Below, piece after piece: positions 7,583 through 14,236 of a stretch of DNA of 28,519 nucleotides. This stretch comes from a virus: positions 1-28,519 of IMG/VR virus record IMGVR_UViG_3300037258_000151; one strand, 5' to 3'. Within the stretch, counting starts at the first letter, position 1. Each line of letters begins with the position of its first letter. Below the pieces are notes generated by a model. It saw only the letters and a program-made list of their open reading frames with translations. It was not told the DNA's origin and made no database searches. A program made the translations under genes and the position numbers.

Positions 7583-7788
7583 ATCCATGCGGAGAGCTGC
7601 TCAGCGTCATTCACAACCCCTGGGTCATCTGGGGATTCTTTCTGTTTCTGGGAACGTTTTTGCGTGCAATGCCGGACCCGACCGCGCAAAGCGGCCTGAT
7701 TTACCGCTGGCTATACGGCATGGCGCATGGTCTGCTGTCGAACTGGGACGAAGTTGGTAAGGCGCTGAAGCCGGGAGCTAAACAGTGA
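7579..7788 (+). CDS. Small single-pass membrane protein
   Basis: A 69-residue protein with one hydrophobic helix (about residues 12-29, WVIWGFFLFLGTFLRA) and a soluble basic tail. It overlaps both neighbours (ATGA upstream, GTGA downstream). It could be a holin-type or other inner-membrane protein; similar small membrane proteins are often found among phage head genes without known role. With no lysis enzyme beside it, a holin call would be a guess. Confidence 0.55.
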   Translation: MNPCGELLSVIHNPWVIWGFFLFLGTFLRAMPDPTAQSGLIYRWLYGMAHGLLSNWDEVGKALKPGAKQ

Positions 7789-8012
7789 GGATCAGGATAT
7801 TTCAATACGCGGGCATCTGGGTAGCGCGGATCCCGCAAAGCGACGGAAAAAACGCCAACATCTACGGCTTCCCGACGATGCAGGCTGCTCATGTGTTCGC
7901 CACTACCGTGATCGAGCAGGCCCGCAAACTGCAGGCCAACATCACCGAGATGCTGGGCCCTAACGGATTCCTGAAGACGTGGAAACCGGCCGAGGGTGTG
8001 AGGGTCCAATGA
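7785..8012 (+). CDS. Small hypothetical protein before the prohead protease
   Basis: A 75-residue basic protein starting at GTG in a GTGA overlap and ending in an ATGA overlap with the protease gene. It begins MRIRIFQYAGIWVARIP, followed by a helix (HVFATTVIEQARKLQANITEML). The alternating strands then helix could form a compact alpha/beta fold. No motif, cysteine or membrane segment is visible. Coding is supported by tight coupling to both neighbours; function is unknown. Confidence 0.55.
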   Translation: MRIRIFQYAGIWVARIPQSDGKNANIYGFPTMQAAHVFATTVIEQARKLQANITEMLGPNGFLKTWKPAEGVRVQ

Positions 8013-9064
8013 GCGCAACGTTCCGCAAATACATTCCGTTCTCGAAGGTCGACGAAGCAAAGCGTGAAGTCTGGGGCATCGTCACTGCCGAAGTGCCGGA
8101 CAAAGACGGCGAAGTCTGCGACTACGACACCACCAAGCCGTACTACAAGGCCTGGAATGATGAGTTCAGCAAGGCTACTGACGGCAAGAGCATTGGCAAT
8201 CTGCGGCGCATGCACCAGCTCGACGCGATCGGCAAGGGTGTGGGGATCGACTTCAACGATCCGAACCGCGAGATCTCCATGGGGTTCAAGGTCACTGACG
8301 ATCGCTCCTGGAACGATGTCCAGGAAGGCGTTCTGACAGGCTTCAGCCACGGCGGCTCGTATGTCAAGACATGGCAGGAAGACGGCAGGCGCTACTACAC
8401 GGCTGAGATCTCCGAGGTCTCGCTGGTCGATAACCCCTGCCTGGGCGTGGCGCACTTCGCGTTTATCAGGGCAGACGGCGAAGTGGAAATGCGCAAGATT
8501 CGCAGTGAGGCAGTTACGGCCGTAGACGCAACGGGGGAAGCGTTGAAGGCTTTGCAAGCTGAGTTGGCCGCTATCAAAGCGGATTTGGAGAAAGGGAAAA
8601 ACAGTATGGACCTCGAAAAAGCAAAATCCGCGATGGGCCACTTGAACAAGGCGATGGAACATCACGGCAAGATGGGCGATCACATGCAAGAGTGCATGAA
8701 GTGCATGGGTGAAGGCGGCACGGAAAAGGCTGCTGGAACTGGCACCGCGGCCGCCGCTGGCACGTCTCTCACTATGGCGGATGTCCAGAAGGCCATCACC
8801 GACAGCATGAATGCTGCGTTCCAGGGCTTCGCGAAAGCGATCACGCCGGCGGCCGCTGGCGGTGTCCAGCAGACGCAGCTCGTGACCAAGTCCCAGGACG
8901 CCCTCGGATCCGGAGTCAAGAAGCAGACCGTTAACGACATTCAGGACGATGCCTCTGACGTCAAGCCACTGAAGACCGTTGGCGCAATGGCGCGCGCTGC
9001 CGCGACCATTGAAGCTGGCACCCCACCGGCAAACGTACTGGCCATCGTCGGGGGAAGGCACTAA
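8009..9064 (+). CDS. Prohead protease with C-terminal scaffold region (XkdF/S78-like)
   Basis: A 351-residue protein. ATG 8009 in an ATGA overlap is preferred over GTG 7979, which would overlap the previous gene deeply. The N-terminal ~165 residues form a prohead protease-like domain: GIVTAEVPDKDGEV, then RRMHQLDAIGKG with candidate catalytic His69, then EISEVSLVDNPC with candidate Ser138. Such enzymes cleave scaffold and capsid proteins during maturation. The remainder is a scaffold: a coiled coil (ALKALQAELAAIKADLEK), a Met/His/Cys-rich stretch (about 208-235), a Gly/Ala linker and an amphipathic C terminus. An internal start at 8606 probably yields the scaffold alone. It lies directly before the capsid gene, as in HK97 and lambda. 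Confidence 0.85.
   Translation: MSATFRKYIPFSKVDEAKREVWGIVTAEVPDKDGEVCDYDTTKPYYKAWNDEFSKATDGKSIGNLRRMHQLDAIGKGVGIDFNDPNREISMGFKVTDDRSWNDVQEGVLTGFSHGGSYVKTWQEDGRRYYTAEISEVSLVDNPCLGVAHFAFIRADGEVEMRKIRSEAVTAVDATGEALKALQAELAAIKADLEKGKNSMDLEKAKSAMGHLNKAMEHHGKMGDHMQECMKCMGEGGTEKAAGTGTAAAAGTSLTMADVQKAITDSMNAAFQGFAKAITPAAAGGVQQTQLVTKSQDALGSGVKKQTVNDIQDDASDVKPLKTVGAMARAAATIEAGTPPANVLAIVGGRH
8606..9064 (+). CDS. Probable nested scaffold protein (internal in-frame start)
   Basis: The ATG at 8606 lies in frame inside the protease/scaffold gene and is preceded by the purine-rich GGAGAAAGGG at 8587-8596, a better ribosome site than many real starts here. Translation from it gives 152 residues that contain exactly the scaffold half (MDLEKAKSAMG onward) and none of the protease. 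Lambda C/Nu3 is the classic case of such nesting. No protein data are available, so this rests on the start context and the domain boundary. Confidence 0.5.
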   Translation: MDLEKAKSAMGHLNKAMEHHGKMGDHMQECMKCMGEGGTEKAAGTGTAAAAGTSLTMADVQKAITDSMNAAFQGFAKAITPAAAGGVQQTQLVTKSQDALGSGVKKQTVNDIQDDASDVKPLKTVGAMARAAATIEAGTPPANVLAIVGGRH

Positions 9065-9078
9065 CAAGCTTTTAGCAG

Positions 9079-9121
9079 GAAGGGCGCACCGCTCGGCGCT
9101 CCTTCGAAAACAAACGAAGGA
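9079..9121 (+). promoter_or_regulatory. Two mutually exclusive hairpins before the capsid gene
   Basis: Hairpin A pairs GAAGGGCGC (9079-9087) with GCGCTCCTTC (9096-9105), with one bulged T. Hairpin B pairs CCTTCG (9101-9106) with CGAAGG (9115-9120). Both need 9101-9105, so only one can form. Hairpin B buries the capsid gene's Shine-Dalgarno GAAGGA (9116-9121), while hairpin A frees it. There is no T-tract, so this is not an ordinary intrinsic terminator. A translation switch is inferred from complementarity only. Confidence 0.5.
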
Positions 9122-9130
9122 CACAAAACC

Positions 9131-10732
9131 ATGGATGCGCTCTTAACTCAGGAAACTCTCGAACTCCTCAAGGCAAGCCCTCTTGCTAAGGACACCACCA
9201 CCACCGGTATCTCGACTGGCACCGGCCTGCTGTTCTATAACTTGGAACCGCTGGCTCGCCGCATTTACCCGGTCCACTATCCGCTGCTCGCGAGCATCCC
9301 GCGCGTCGTTTCGCCGAATGCTGGCAGCGGTACAAGCGTCAACTGGAAGGCAATCGTGGGCGCTGATTCCACGAACGGCGGTTACCCGGGCATCTCGGAA
9401 GGCCACCGCAACGCATTCATGCCAGTTACCGAACGCAACTACCAAGCGGCGTTCAAGTACCTCGGCAAGGACATCTTCACGACCTTTCAGGCGCAGTATG
9501 GCGGCGAAGGTTTCGACGATGCCCGCGGACAGGCGCAGGTTAACCTCCTGAACTCGCTCCTCAACTCCGAAGAGCGCATGATCCTGTTCGGCAATTCCGG
9601 CACGTCGGGGCTCGGCAATGGCTTCCAGCTCGGGACCTGTGGCGCCCCGACAGTGGCCCTCAAGGCGACTGCGGCAATCGTGGCTTCGCAGGCCGTTGGC
9701 TCTGGCTTCGCTAACTCCACCAATGTTTCGGTAGCGTGCGTGGCCCTAACCGGCTGGGGGCTACAGATGGGCTCGGTCTCGTCTGGCATCGTGACTTCGT
9801 TCACGCGCACCAATGCGGACAGCACTCCGGACGTGATCTACGGGGGCTCCTCAGCGATCAGCGCAATATCCGCAGTCGTGACGGCCCTCACCGCTACGCC
9901 TTATGTCCAGGCCACTGTAACCCCGATTGCAGGCGCGATGGGCTATGCCTGGTATGTAGATTCCACCGACGCGGGCACCGGCAGCTTAGCGAACGCGAAA
10001 CTGGTGGCCATCACCCCGACGCCCACCGTTTATCTCGGCAGCGTAGCGGCCGGCGGAGCGCAGACCGGAACGGCGACGGGCTTGAATGCTGACAACAGCG
10101 CTAACCCCCTCGACTTCGACGGCATCACGACTTGGACGCTAGGAGTCGGTCAGGCGCAGGGTTCCTACTGGAAGGATCTCCGCGGCGCTGGACTCACGGC
10201 GAACGGTGACGGGACGATTCAGGAGTTCGAGGATGTTCTGAACTACCTCTGGAACGCTTTCAAGTTGGCCCCGAGCAAGATCTACGTCGGCGGCTCGCTG
10301 ATCTCGACCATCACGAAGGCAATCTTGACTGGCCCTGCGTCCGGCTCCACAACCGGCGTATCGGTTCAGCGCTTAAACTTCACGACTGACCAGGCGGGCG
10401 CGTTGACTGGCGGAACGCTGGCGGCGAGCTATCGCAAGAAGTACATCGTCTCGGCGCAGGCCGGTACGGCGGACATCCCGATGCAGACGCACCCCTGGCT
10501 GCCCGATGGCGTGATTCTGTTCGACCTCGAAGAGAATCCATACCCTGGCTCGAACATCCCGGCAGTGCGCCGCATCATGACGATGGCGGATCACTTCTCG
10601 ATCGCATGGCCGCTGAAGAGCCTGCAATGGGAAATTGGCGCGTACTGCTTCGAAACGATGCAGCACTATATCCCGTTCGGGAGCGCCATGCTTACCGGCG
10701 TCGGGCACTTGGTGAACGGACAACCGGCCTAA
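9131..10732 (+). CDS. Major capsid protein (HK97 fold) with central insertion domain
   Basis: A 533-residue shell protein, preceded by GAAGGA 9 nt from ATG. The N-terminal arm is followed by HK97-type segments (LARRIYPVHYPLLASIPRV, YQAAFKYLGKDIFTTFQAQY, LNSEERMILFGN) and, at the end, the P-domain-like QWEIGAYCFETMQHYIPFGSA. Between about residues 165 and 335 lies a beta-rich, Ala/Thr/Gly-rich insertion that looks like an Ig- or fibronectin-like surface domain; the core resumes near GSYWKDLRGAGLTANGDG. This makes the protein longer than the basic fold of about 300-400 residues. The gene stands between two non-coding gaps with hairpins, unlike its overlapping neighbours, consistent with separately tuned high expression. 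Confidence 0.88.
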   Translation: MDALLTQETLELLKASPLAKDTTTTGISTGTGLLFYNLEPLARRIYPVHYPLLASIPRVVSPNAGSGTSVNWKAIVGADSTNGGYPGISEGHRNAFMPVTERNYQAAFKYLGKDIFTTFQAQYGGEGFDDARGQAQVNLLNSLLNSEERMILFGNSGTSGLGNGFQLGTCGAPTVALKATAAIVASQAVGSGFANSTNVSVACVALTGWGLQMGSVSSGIVTSFTRTNADSTPDVIYGGSSAISAISAVVTALTATPYVQATVTPIAGAMGYAWYVDSTDAGTGSLANAKLVAITPTPTVYLGSVAAGGAQTGTATGLNADNSANPLDFDGITTWTLGVGQAQGSYWKDLRGAGLTANGDGTIQEFEDVLNYLWNAFKLAPSKIYVGGSLISTITKAILTGPASGSTTGVSVQRLNFTTDQAGALTGGTLAASYRKKYIVSAQAGTADIPMQTHPWLPDGVILFDLEENPYPGSNIPAVRRIMTMADHFSIAWPLKSLQWEIGAYCFETMQHYIPFGSAMLTGVGHLVNGQPA

Positions 10733-10739
10733 CACGACT

Positions 10740-10765
10740 TTCGTCCAGGCCTCCGACTGGACGAA
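10740..10765 (+). promoter_or_regulatory. Hairpin downstream of the capsid gene
   Basis: TTCGTCCAG (10740-10748) and CTGGACGAA (10757-10765) form a perfect 9-bp stem with an 8-nt loop, starting 8 nt after the capsid stop. No T-run follows (TCAAA), so efficient intrinsic termination is unlikely. mRNA 3'-end protection or partial termination is more plausible. Confidence 0.55.
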
Positions 10766-10769
10766 TCAA

Positions 10770-10801
10770 AGGGGTCTTTAGTCGAGCGGCTAAGGGCCCC
10801 T
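10770..10801 (+). promoter_or_regulatory. Second hairpin before the connector gene
   Basis: AGGGGTCTTTAG (10770-10781) pairs with CTAAGGGCCCCT (10790-10801) over 12 positions, including two G-U pairs, with an 8-nt loop. It ends 12 nt before the ATG at 10814, which has no clear Shine-Dalgarno, so it may limit connector translation or stabilise the capsid message. The stretch AGTCGAGCGGCTAAGG resembles a tRNA D-arm, but no tRNA body follows. Confidence 0.5.
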
Positions 10802-10813
10802 GAGACCACTCAG

Positions 10814-11467
10814 ATGCCACTCACCACACAACCTCAGGACCTAACCACCGTCGCGCTGGTGGCGGCTTGGATGAACATAACCGGCAATGCCGCGAATGAC
10901 ATCATCCAGGGCGCGATCACTGCTGCGTCAACCATGGTCCTGCAGCGTACTGGGGTTGCATCGCTTAACTCGCTGGCCAGCTACACCGAACGCTATGACG
11001 GCAACGGTGGCAAGCGGCAGTTTGTACTCAACCCTCTGATCACCGCAGTCGCTTCGGTTGTGGTTGGCGGGATCACTCTCGCGCAATCGACCGACTATGT
11101 TTCGCCCGGTTGGGTCATTGACCAATCAAAGAAGAGCATTTCACTCATAGGCCCGATGCTGAATGCGGTCGGTTATAGCAGCTACGCGATCTATGGTCTC
11201 GCGCCGGCAAAGTTCCCGATGGGCAACCAAAACGTGGCGATCAGTTACACCGGCGGCTATTCCGACTCGACCACCGCAACGCATGCGCCGTGGGACGTAG
11301 AGCAGGCCGTTACGGAGCTCGTCGCAATCAATGTTTCTCGCCGTGGCTGGATAGACAAGGCCTCGCTGGACCTGAAAGAGGGCGGCACAACGACTTATCA
11401 ACGGTGGGAAATGACGCCGTCGATTCAGGGCGTGATCTCGCGTTATACCCGGAGGGCGATCGTCTGA
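10814..11467 (+). CDS. Head-tail connector protein (gp6-like)
   Basis: A 217-residue protein of the HK97 gp6/SPP1 gp15-like adaptor type, which forms a ring under the portal and joins head to tail. The N-terminal helical part (DLTTVALVAAWMNITGNAANDIIQGAITAASTMVLQRTG) matches the usual connector bundle. A beta-rich middle (VASVVVGGITL...VAISYTGGY) and the typical late helix DVEQAVTELVAINVSRRGWI follow. It lies directly after the capsid gene and before the neck genes, the normal position. The stop overlaps the next ATG (TGATG). Confidence 0.82.
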   Translation: MPLTTQPQDLTTVALVAAWMNITGNAANDIIQGAITAASTMVLQRTGVASLNSLASYTERYDGNGGKRQFVLNPLITAVASVVVGGITLAQSTDYVSPGWVIDQSKKSISLIGPMLNAVGYSSYAIYGLAPAKFPMGNQNVAISYTGGYSDSTTATHAPWDVEQAVTELVAINVSRRGWIDKASLDLKEGGTTTYQRWEMTPSIQGVISRYTRRAIV

Positions 11468-11829
11468 TGTGGACCTACCAGCAAAAATCCGGTTGCCTCT
11501 GGCATGACTTGGACTTCGTAGCGGACGGCTATTCCGGCAAGAATGCCGGGCTCAATAACCCATTGCTGCAAGAAGTGCACAACGTTGGCCCTATCCCGCA
11601 AGGAATTTATAAGATTGTGTGCTGGTATCCCAGCGATTACGAACTCGGACCAACCGTCGCAGTACTGGTTCAGGTTGTGGGTGAATCCTTTGGGCGCTCG
11701 GGCTTTCGCATTCACGGCGACAATTCGGCGCGCAACCATACGGCATCTGAAGGTTGCATCATCCTCGATCACGCGACCCGGATTCGGATGCAGTACTCGA
11801 ACGATCAGGTAATCGAGGTGACCGCATGA
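11467..11829 (+). CDS. Tlde1/DUF2778-like L,D-transpeptidase-fold protein
   Basis: A 120-residue protein; ATG 11467 in a TGATG overlap is chosen because longer frames start inside the connector gene. The pattern GLNNP...GPIPQGIYKI...GFRIHGDN...ASEGCI matches the DUF2778/Tlde1 family, which has an L,D-transpeptidase-like fold and cuts or exchanges peptidoglycan cross-links. The expected catalytic pair is His83 (IHGDN) and Cys97 (SEGC). No signal peptide or membrane helix is present. A cell-wall enzyme between connector and neck genes is unexpected. It could be the phage endolysin, a virion-carried wall-opening enzyme, or a defence against wall recycling. Family assignment is good; role is open. 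Confidence 0.8.
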   Translation: MWTYQQKSGCLWHDLDFVADGYSGKNAGLNNPLLQEVHNVGPIPQGIYKIVCWYPSDYELGPTVAVLVQVVGESFGRSGFRIHGDNSARNHTASEGCIILDHATRIRMQYSNDQVIEVTA

Positions 11830-12302
11830 TCGAGTTCACCGTAGAGGGCGATGGCCTGCTGGCGTCACTGCGCGGCAAGCGAGATCTGTTGGTTACGGCG
11901 CTGACTACGCGTCTGAACGGGCTACACCTAGAGCTGCAGCGGCGAATCCAGGAAAGCGTGCAGGGTCCGATCCTGCAGCAGCGATCGGGGAAACTCGTTC
12001 GCTCAATCGAGATGATTCCGGCTACGGTTACTGGCGATGCGATCGAGGGGACGGTTCAGGCCGGCGGCGGCATGGCGCCGTACGCGATCTACCAGGAACT
12101 AGGAACCCGTGGGCCATACAAGATTGTGCCGATCAACAAACAGGCTCTGGCGTTCATGATCGCCGGCCAGTCGGTTGTTCGGCGGTCCGTGATGCACCCT
12201 GGATTACAGCCGCGGCCATTCATGTCGACGGGCGTCGAGGCAATGGAACCGGAGATCATATCCGGCCTGCAGGGCGCAGTTGATCAGGTGGCAGCGCAAT
12301 GA
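11826..12302 (+). CDS. HK97 gp10-like neck/tail protein
   Basis: A 158-residue protein starting in an ATGA overlap. It matches the HK97 gp10-type family: an N-terminal helix with basic residues (TTRLNGLHLELQRRIQESV), then SGKLVRSIEMIP, a central YAIYQELGTRGPY segment, and the C-terminal LQPRPFMSTGVEAMEPEI, a typical ending (RPFL..A). These proteins sit at the head-tail junction. The neighbours (connector before, tail completion after) agree. Confidence 0.85.
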   Translation: MIEFTVEGDGLLASLRGKRDLLVTALTTRLNGLHLELQRRIQESVQGPILQQRSGKLVRSIEMIPATVTGDAIEGTVQAGGGMAPYAIYQELGTRGPYKIVPINKQALAFMIAGQSVVRRSVMHPGLQPRPFMSTGVEAMEPEIISGLQGAVDQVAAQ

Positions 12303-12739
12303 ACCATCCGCGGGAGACCATCTACGCCGCGATCTTCGCGCAACTGCAGAGCGCTGGGGCAGTGTTCAGCACCTATTCGCGGAAGCTTTTGAAGTGGGAT
12401 CAGGTGGACGCCTCGATTCAGCCGGCGCTTTTCATGTCGCAGATCCGAGAGGGCGCCGATCAGAACGCGGCTTTCGGACTGACCAGGTGGACCGGCCGGG
12501 TTTTGCTGTACATTTATGCGCGAGTCGATGAGCTTCCCACCACGGCCGGTTCGAGTACATTGAATCCGCTTCTCGACGCGGTCGAGTCGGCTCTCGCGAG
12601 CACGCCTCCCGGAGAGAAGCAAACGCTTGGCGGACTCGTTAACGAGTTACGGATCGATGGCGAGATCTTGATCGACGAAGGATTGATCGATGGGCAGGCA
12701 ATAGCAGCTATCCCGCTCGTGTTTACGACGGGCATCTGA
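12299..12739 (+). CDS. Tail completion/terminator protein
   Basis: A 146-residue protein starting in an ATGA overlap. It has the usual layout of siphovirus tail terminators (lambda U-like): an initial helix (RETIYAAIFAQLQSAG), a strand with KWDQV, then RVLLYIYARV, a helix LNPLLDAVESALAS, and C-terminal strands. Such a protein caps the finished tail tube and joins it to the head. It precedes the major tail protein, the standard position. The assignment rests on layout and order more than on a specific motif. Confidence 0.75.
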   Translation: MNHPRETIYAAIFAQLQSAGAVFSTYSRKLLKWDQVDASIQPALFMSQIREGADQNAAFGLTRWTGRVLLYIYARVDELPTTAGSSTLNPLLDAVESALASTPPGEKQTLGGLVNELRIDGEILIDEGLIDGQAIAAIPLVFTTGI

Positions 12740-12752
12740 AAGGACTCTTCAC

Positions 12753-13520
12753 ATGGGCAACTACATTCAGTTCGGATCGGGCATCTTATACGTAAACCCC
12801 AATGCGGGCAACCTTGCGACCAACCCAACGCCGACACGCGGCCTGACCATTCAGGATATAGCGATCGACCAAAAGGGAGAAATCAAAGAACTGCGCGGAT
12901 CAAGCCAGTATCCCGACGACACAGCGAAGGGCGACGTAAAGGGGACGTTCAAGTTCGGCATCGGCCGCAAAGACTTCTTGATGTTGAACCAGATCTTCTA
13001 CGGCGACGTCCAGGCGGCCGGCGGAACATCGGTAGCGGTGGACGTTTCGGGGTCGATTCCTGCGACTAGCACTTATACCGTGACGCCCACCGTTCCAGGC
13101 TCCGGGACGTTCTCCGTTGATCTAGGCGTTCGCTATGCGGCTACCGGCATCGAGTTTATAAAGGTGGCGAGCGGCCCAACGGTTGGACAGTATGCGGTTT
13201 CCGCCGGCGTCTACACATTCGCCGCGGCCGACGAAGGTGTAGCGGTGCTGTTCGGCTTCGCCTATACCTTGACAGCAACCGGAGCGACATACCAGGTGAA
13301 CAACCAGGCGATGGGCTATGGGCCCCAGTTTGAGGCTTACATCGTCGATCAGTATCAACCGAAGAGCGGCGTTTACTCCACCGTGCGGCTCTATGCCTGC
13401 AAGATTACCGGCGTGAGCATGACCAACAAGCGCGACGACTACGACAAGCCAGAACTCGACGGCACTTTTTTCGCTGCTGCCTCTGGTCGAGTCATCGACT
13501 GGTATAGCAACGTGGGATAG
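12753..13520 (+). CDS. Major tail protein with an inserted repeat module
   Basis: A 255-residue tail-tube protein with Shine-Dalgarno AAAGGA before ATG. Tube-type strands appear early (IQFGSGILYVNP, GEIKELRGSSQYP, KGTFKFGIGRKDF) and late (PKSGVYSTVRLYACKITGVS). In between, about residues 137-172, lies a module of the form G-x-Y-x-V-x-G-x-Y-T-F-x-A-A-D-x-G that also occurs twice in the tail-tip protein. A CTGGTCGAGT copy falls at 13483-13492 near the gene's end. A 75-bp gap with a hairpin follows. Confidence 0.85.
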   Translation: MGNYIQFGSGILYVNPNAGNLATNPTPTRGLTIQDIAIDQKGEIKELRGSSQYPDDTAKGDVKGTFKFGIGRKDFLMLNQIFYGDVQAAGGTSVAVDVSGSIPATSTYTVTPTVPGSGTFSVDLGVRYAATGIEFIKVASGPTVGQYAVSAGVYTFAAADEGVAVLFGFAYTLTATGATYQVNNQAMGYGPQFEAYIVDQYQPKSGVYSTVRLYACKITGVSMTNKRDDYDKPELDGTFFAAASGRVIDWYSNVG

Positions 13521-13534
13521 GCAGGCAAGGGCAG

Positions 13535-13567
13535 AGCGGGCCGCGTTACTCCTTTCGCGGCTCCGCT
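13535..13567 (+). promoter_or_regulatory. Hairpin downstream of the major tail gene
   Basis: AGCGGGCCGCG (13535-13545) pairs with CGCGGCTCCGCT (13556-13567), leaving one bulged T, with a 10-nt loop. It is followed by TCTT, too short for a convincing intrinsic terminator, then by a perfect GGAGG (13581-13585) for the next gene. The stem with a single bulged T is built like hairpin A before the capsid gene. A role in partial termination or mRNA protection is inferred. Confidence 0.55.
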
Positions 13568-13595
13568 TCTTAACCGCTACGGAGGTAGCAAGCTT

Positions 13596-13970
13596 ATGAA
13601 AATCCATTCGATCGATCTGGGAGACAGCACGGTTATATCCGTATCTCCTCTCACCATGGAACAAGTGGAACGAATCATCGACGCTCCGCCCACCGATAAT
13701 CAGAAAGAATTACGCGAACGCACTTGGGCTACGATCTGGGCCGCTATCCAGAACACAGGCAAAGCCGTTCCGTGGAATCATCGCATCCCTCTCGACGCCA
13801 ATGATCCAAGGCTCACGCTCTACGACCTTAAGGCAGCGATCACGATGCCGCAGTACATGCAACTGCATCGCGCGGTGCTCGAAATCTCCGGACTGCGGGT
13901 AGCATCGCCGGGGGAATCCGCGGCAGCAGCGGAGACAAGCTCGACTTTGCAGAGCTCCGAGGCTGCCTAG
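13596..13970 (+). CDS. Tail assembly chaperone, short form (G-like)
   Basis: A 124-residue protein with GGAGG 10 nt before ATG. It lies between the major tail protein and the tape measure, where siphoviruses encode the G/GT chaperones that coat the tape measure during tail assembly. Features: a strand-rich start (IHSIDLGDSTVISVSPL), a helix beginning MEQVERIIDAPP, and an Ala/Ser-rich C terminus (SAAAAETSSTLQSSEAA) reached only without frameshifting. The -1 frame is open across its end and continues into a T-like domain, supporting the pair. Confidence 0.82.
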   Translation: MKIHSIDLGDSTVISVSPLTMEQVERIIDAPPTDNQKELRERTWATIWAAIQNTGKAVPWNHRIPLDANDPRLTLYDLKAAITMPQYMQLHRAVLEISGLRVASPGESAAAAETSSTLQSSEAA

Positions 13971-14236
13971 TCACAGCAACTGGATGGACCTATGCGGACA
14001 TCGACCAGACGCCATTCATACGTGTCATGGAGTTGTTCGAGTATTGGCGTTCACATCCTCCGGTGCATCTGATGGTGGCCGCTTACCTGGGCATTAAGCC
14101 ACAAGAAAAAGCTGCCGCGAGTTCACCCGAGCAGATCGACTCCTTCGTTAAGTCTTGGGGCGGATCGACCATGCACCCAGACAACCTTCCGGAGTGGGTC
14201 CAAGCATCGATAGCCATGACGGAGCCAAATGCCTGA
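13596..14236 (+). CDS. Tail assembly chaperone, long form (GT-like) by -1 frameshift
   Basis: The -1 frame is open from before 13900 to 14236 and encodes DFAELRGCLVTATGWTYADID, continuing with QTPFIRVMELFEYWRSHPP and onward, which reads as one folded domain of T type. The first Met in this frame (14027) lies in the middle of that domain, so an independent start there would cut it. A shift at GGGGGAA (13910-13916) would give about 213 residues: 106 from the G frame and 107 from the T frame. The G and GT products are normally made at a fixed ratio in siphoviruses. The slip heptamer pairs well in the P site (GGG to GGG) but poorly in the A site (GAA to GGA), so the exact site is less sure than the fusion itself. 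Confidence 0.75.
13910..13916 (+). other. Candidate -1 frameshift site GGGGGAA
   Basis: The reading frame is G GGG GAA near the end of the short chaperone gene. A small hairpin, TCCGC (13917-13921) with GCGGA (13929-13933), follows immediately. No canonical X XXY YYZ heptamer was seen in the overlap. The G-run allows perfect P-site re-pairing. Confidence 0.55.

Noticed and set aside
7889-9124. Long minus-strand frame of about 411 codons
   Set aside because: It lies opposite the well-recognised prohead protease/scaffold gene and shows no family features; a shadow of codon bias.
10770-10815. tRNA gene suggested by a D-arm-like GTCGAGCGGCTAAGG
   Set aside because: No matching acceptor, anticodon or T arm follows; the stretch is better explained as a 12-bp hairpin.
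14027-14236. Independent 69-residue gene starting at ATG 14027
   Set aside because: The open frame and recognisable domain extend upstream of this ATG into the end of the G chaperone; a -1 frameshift product explains it better.
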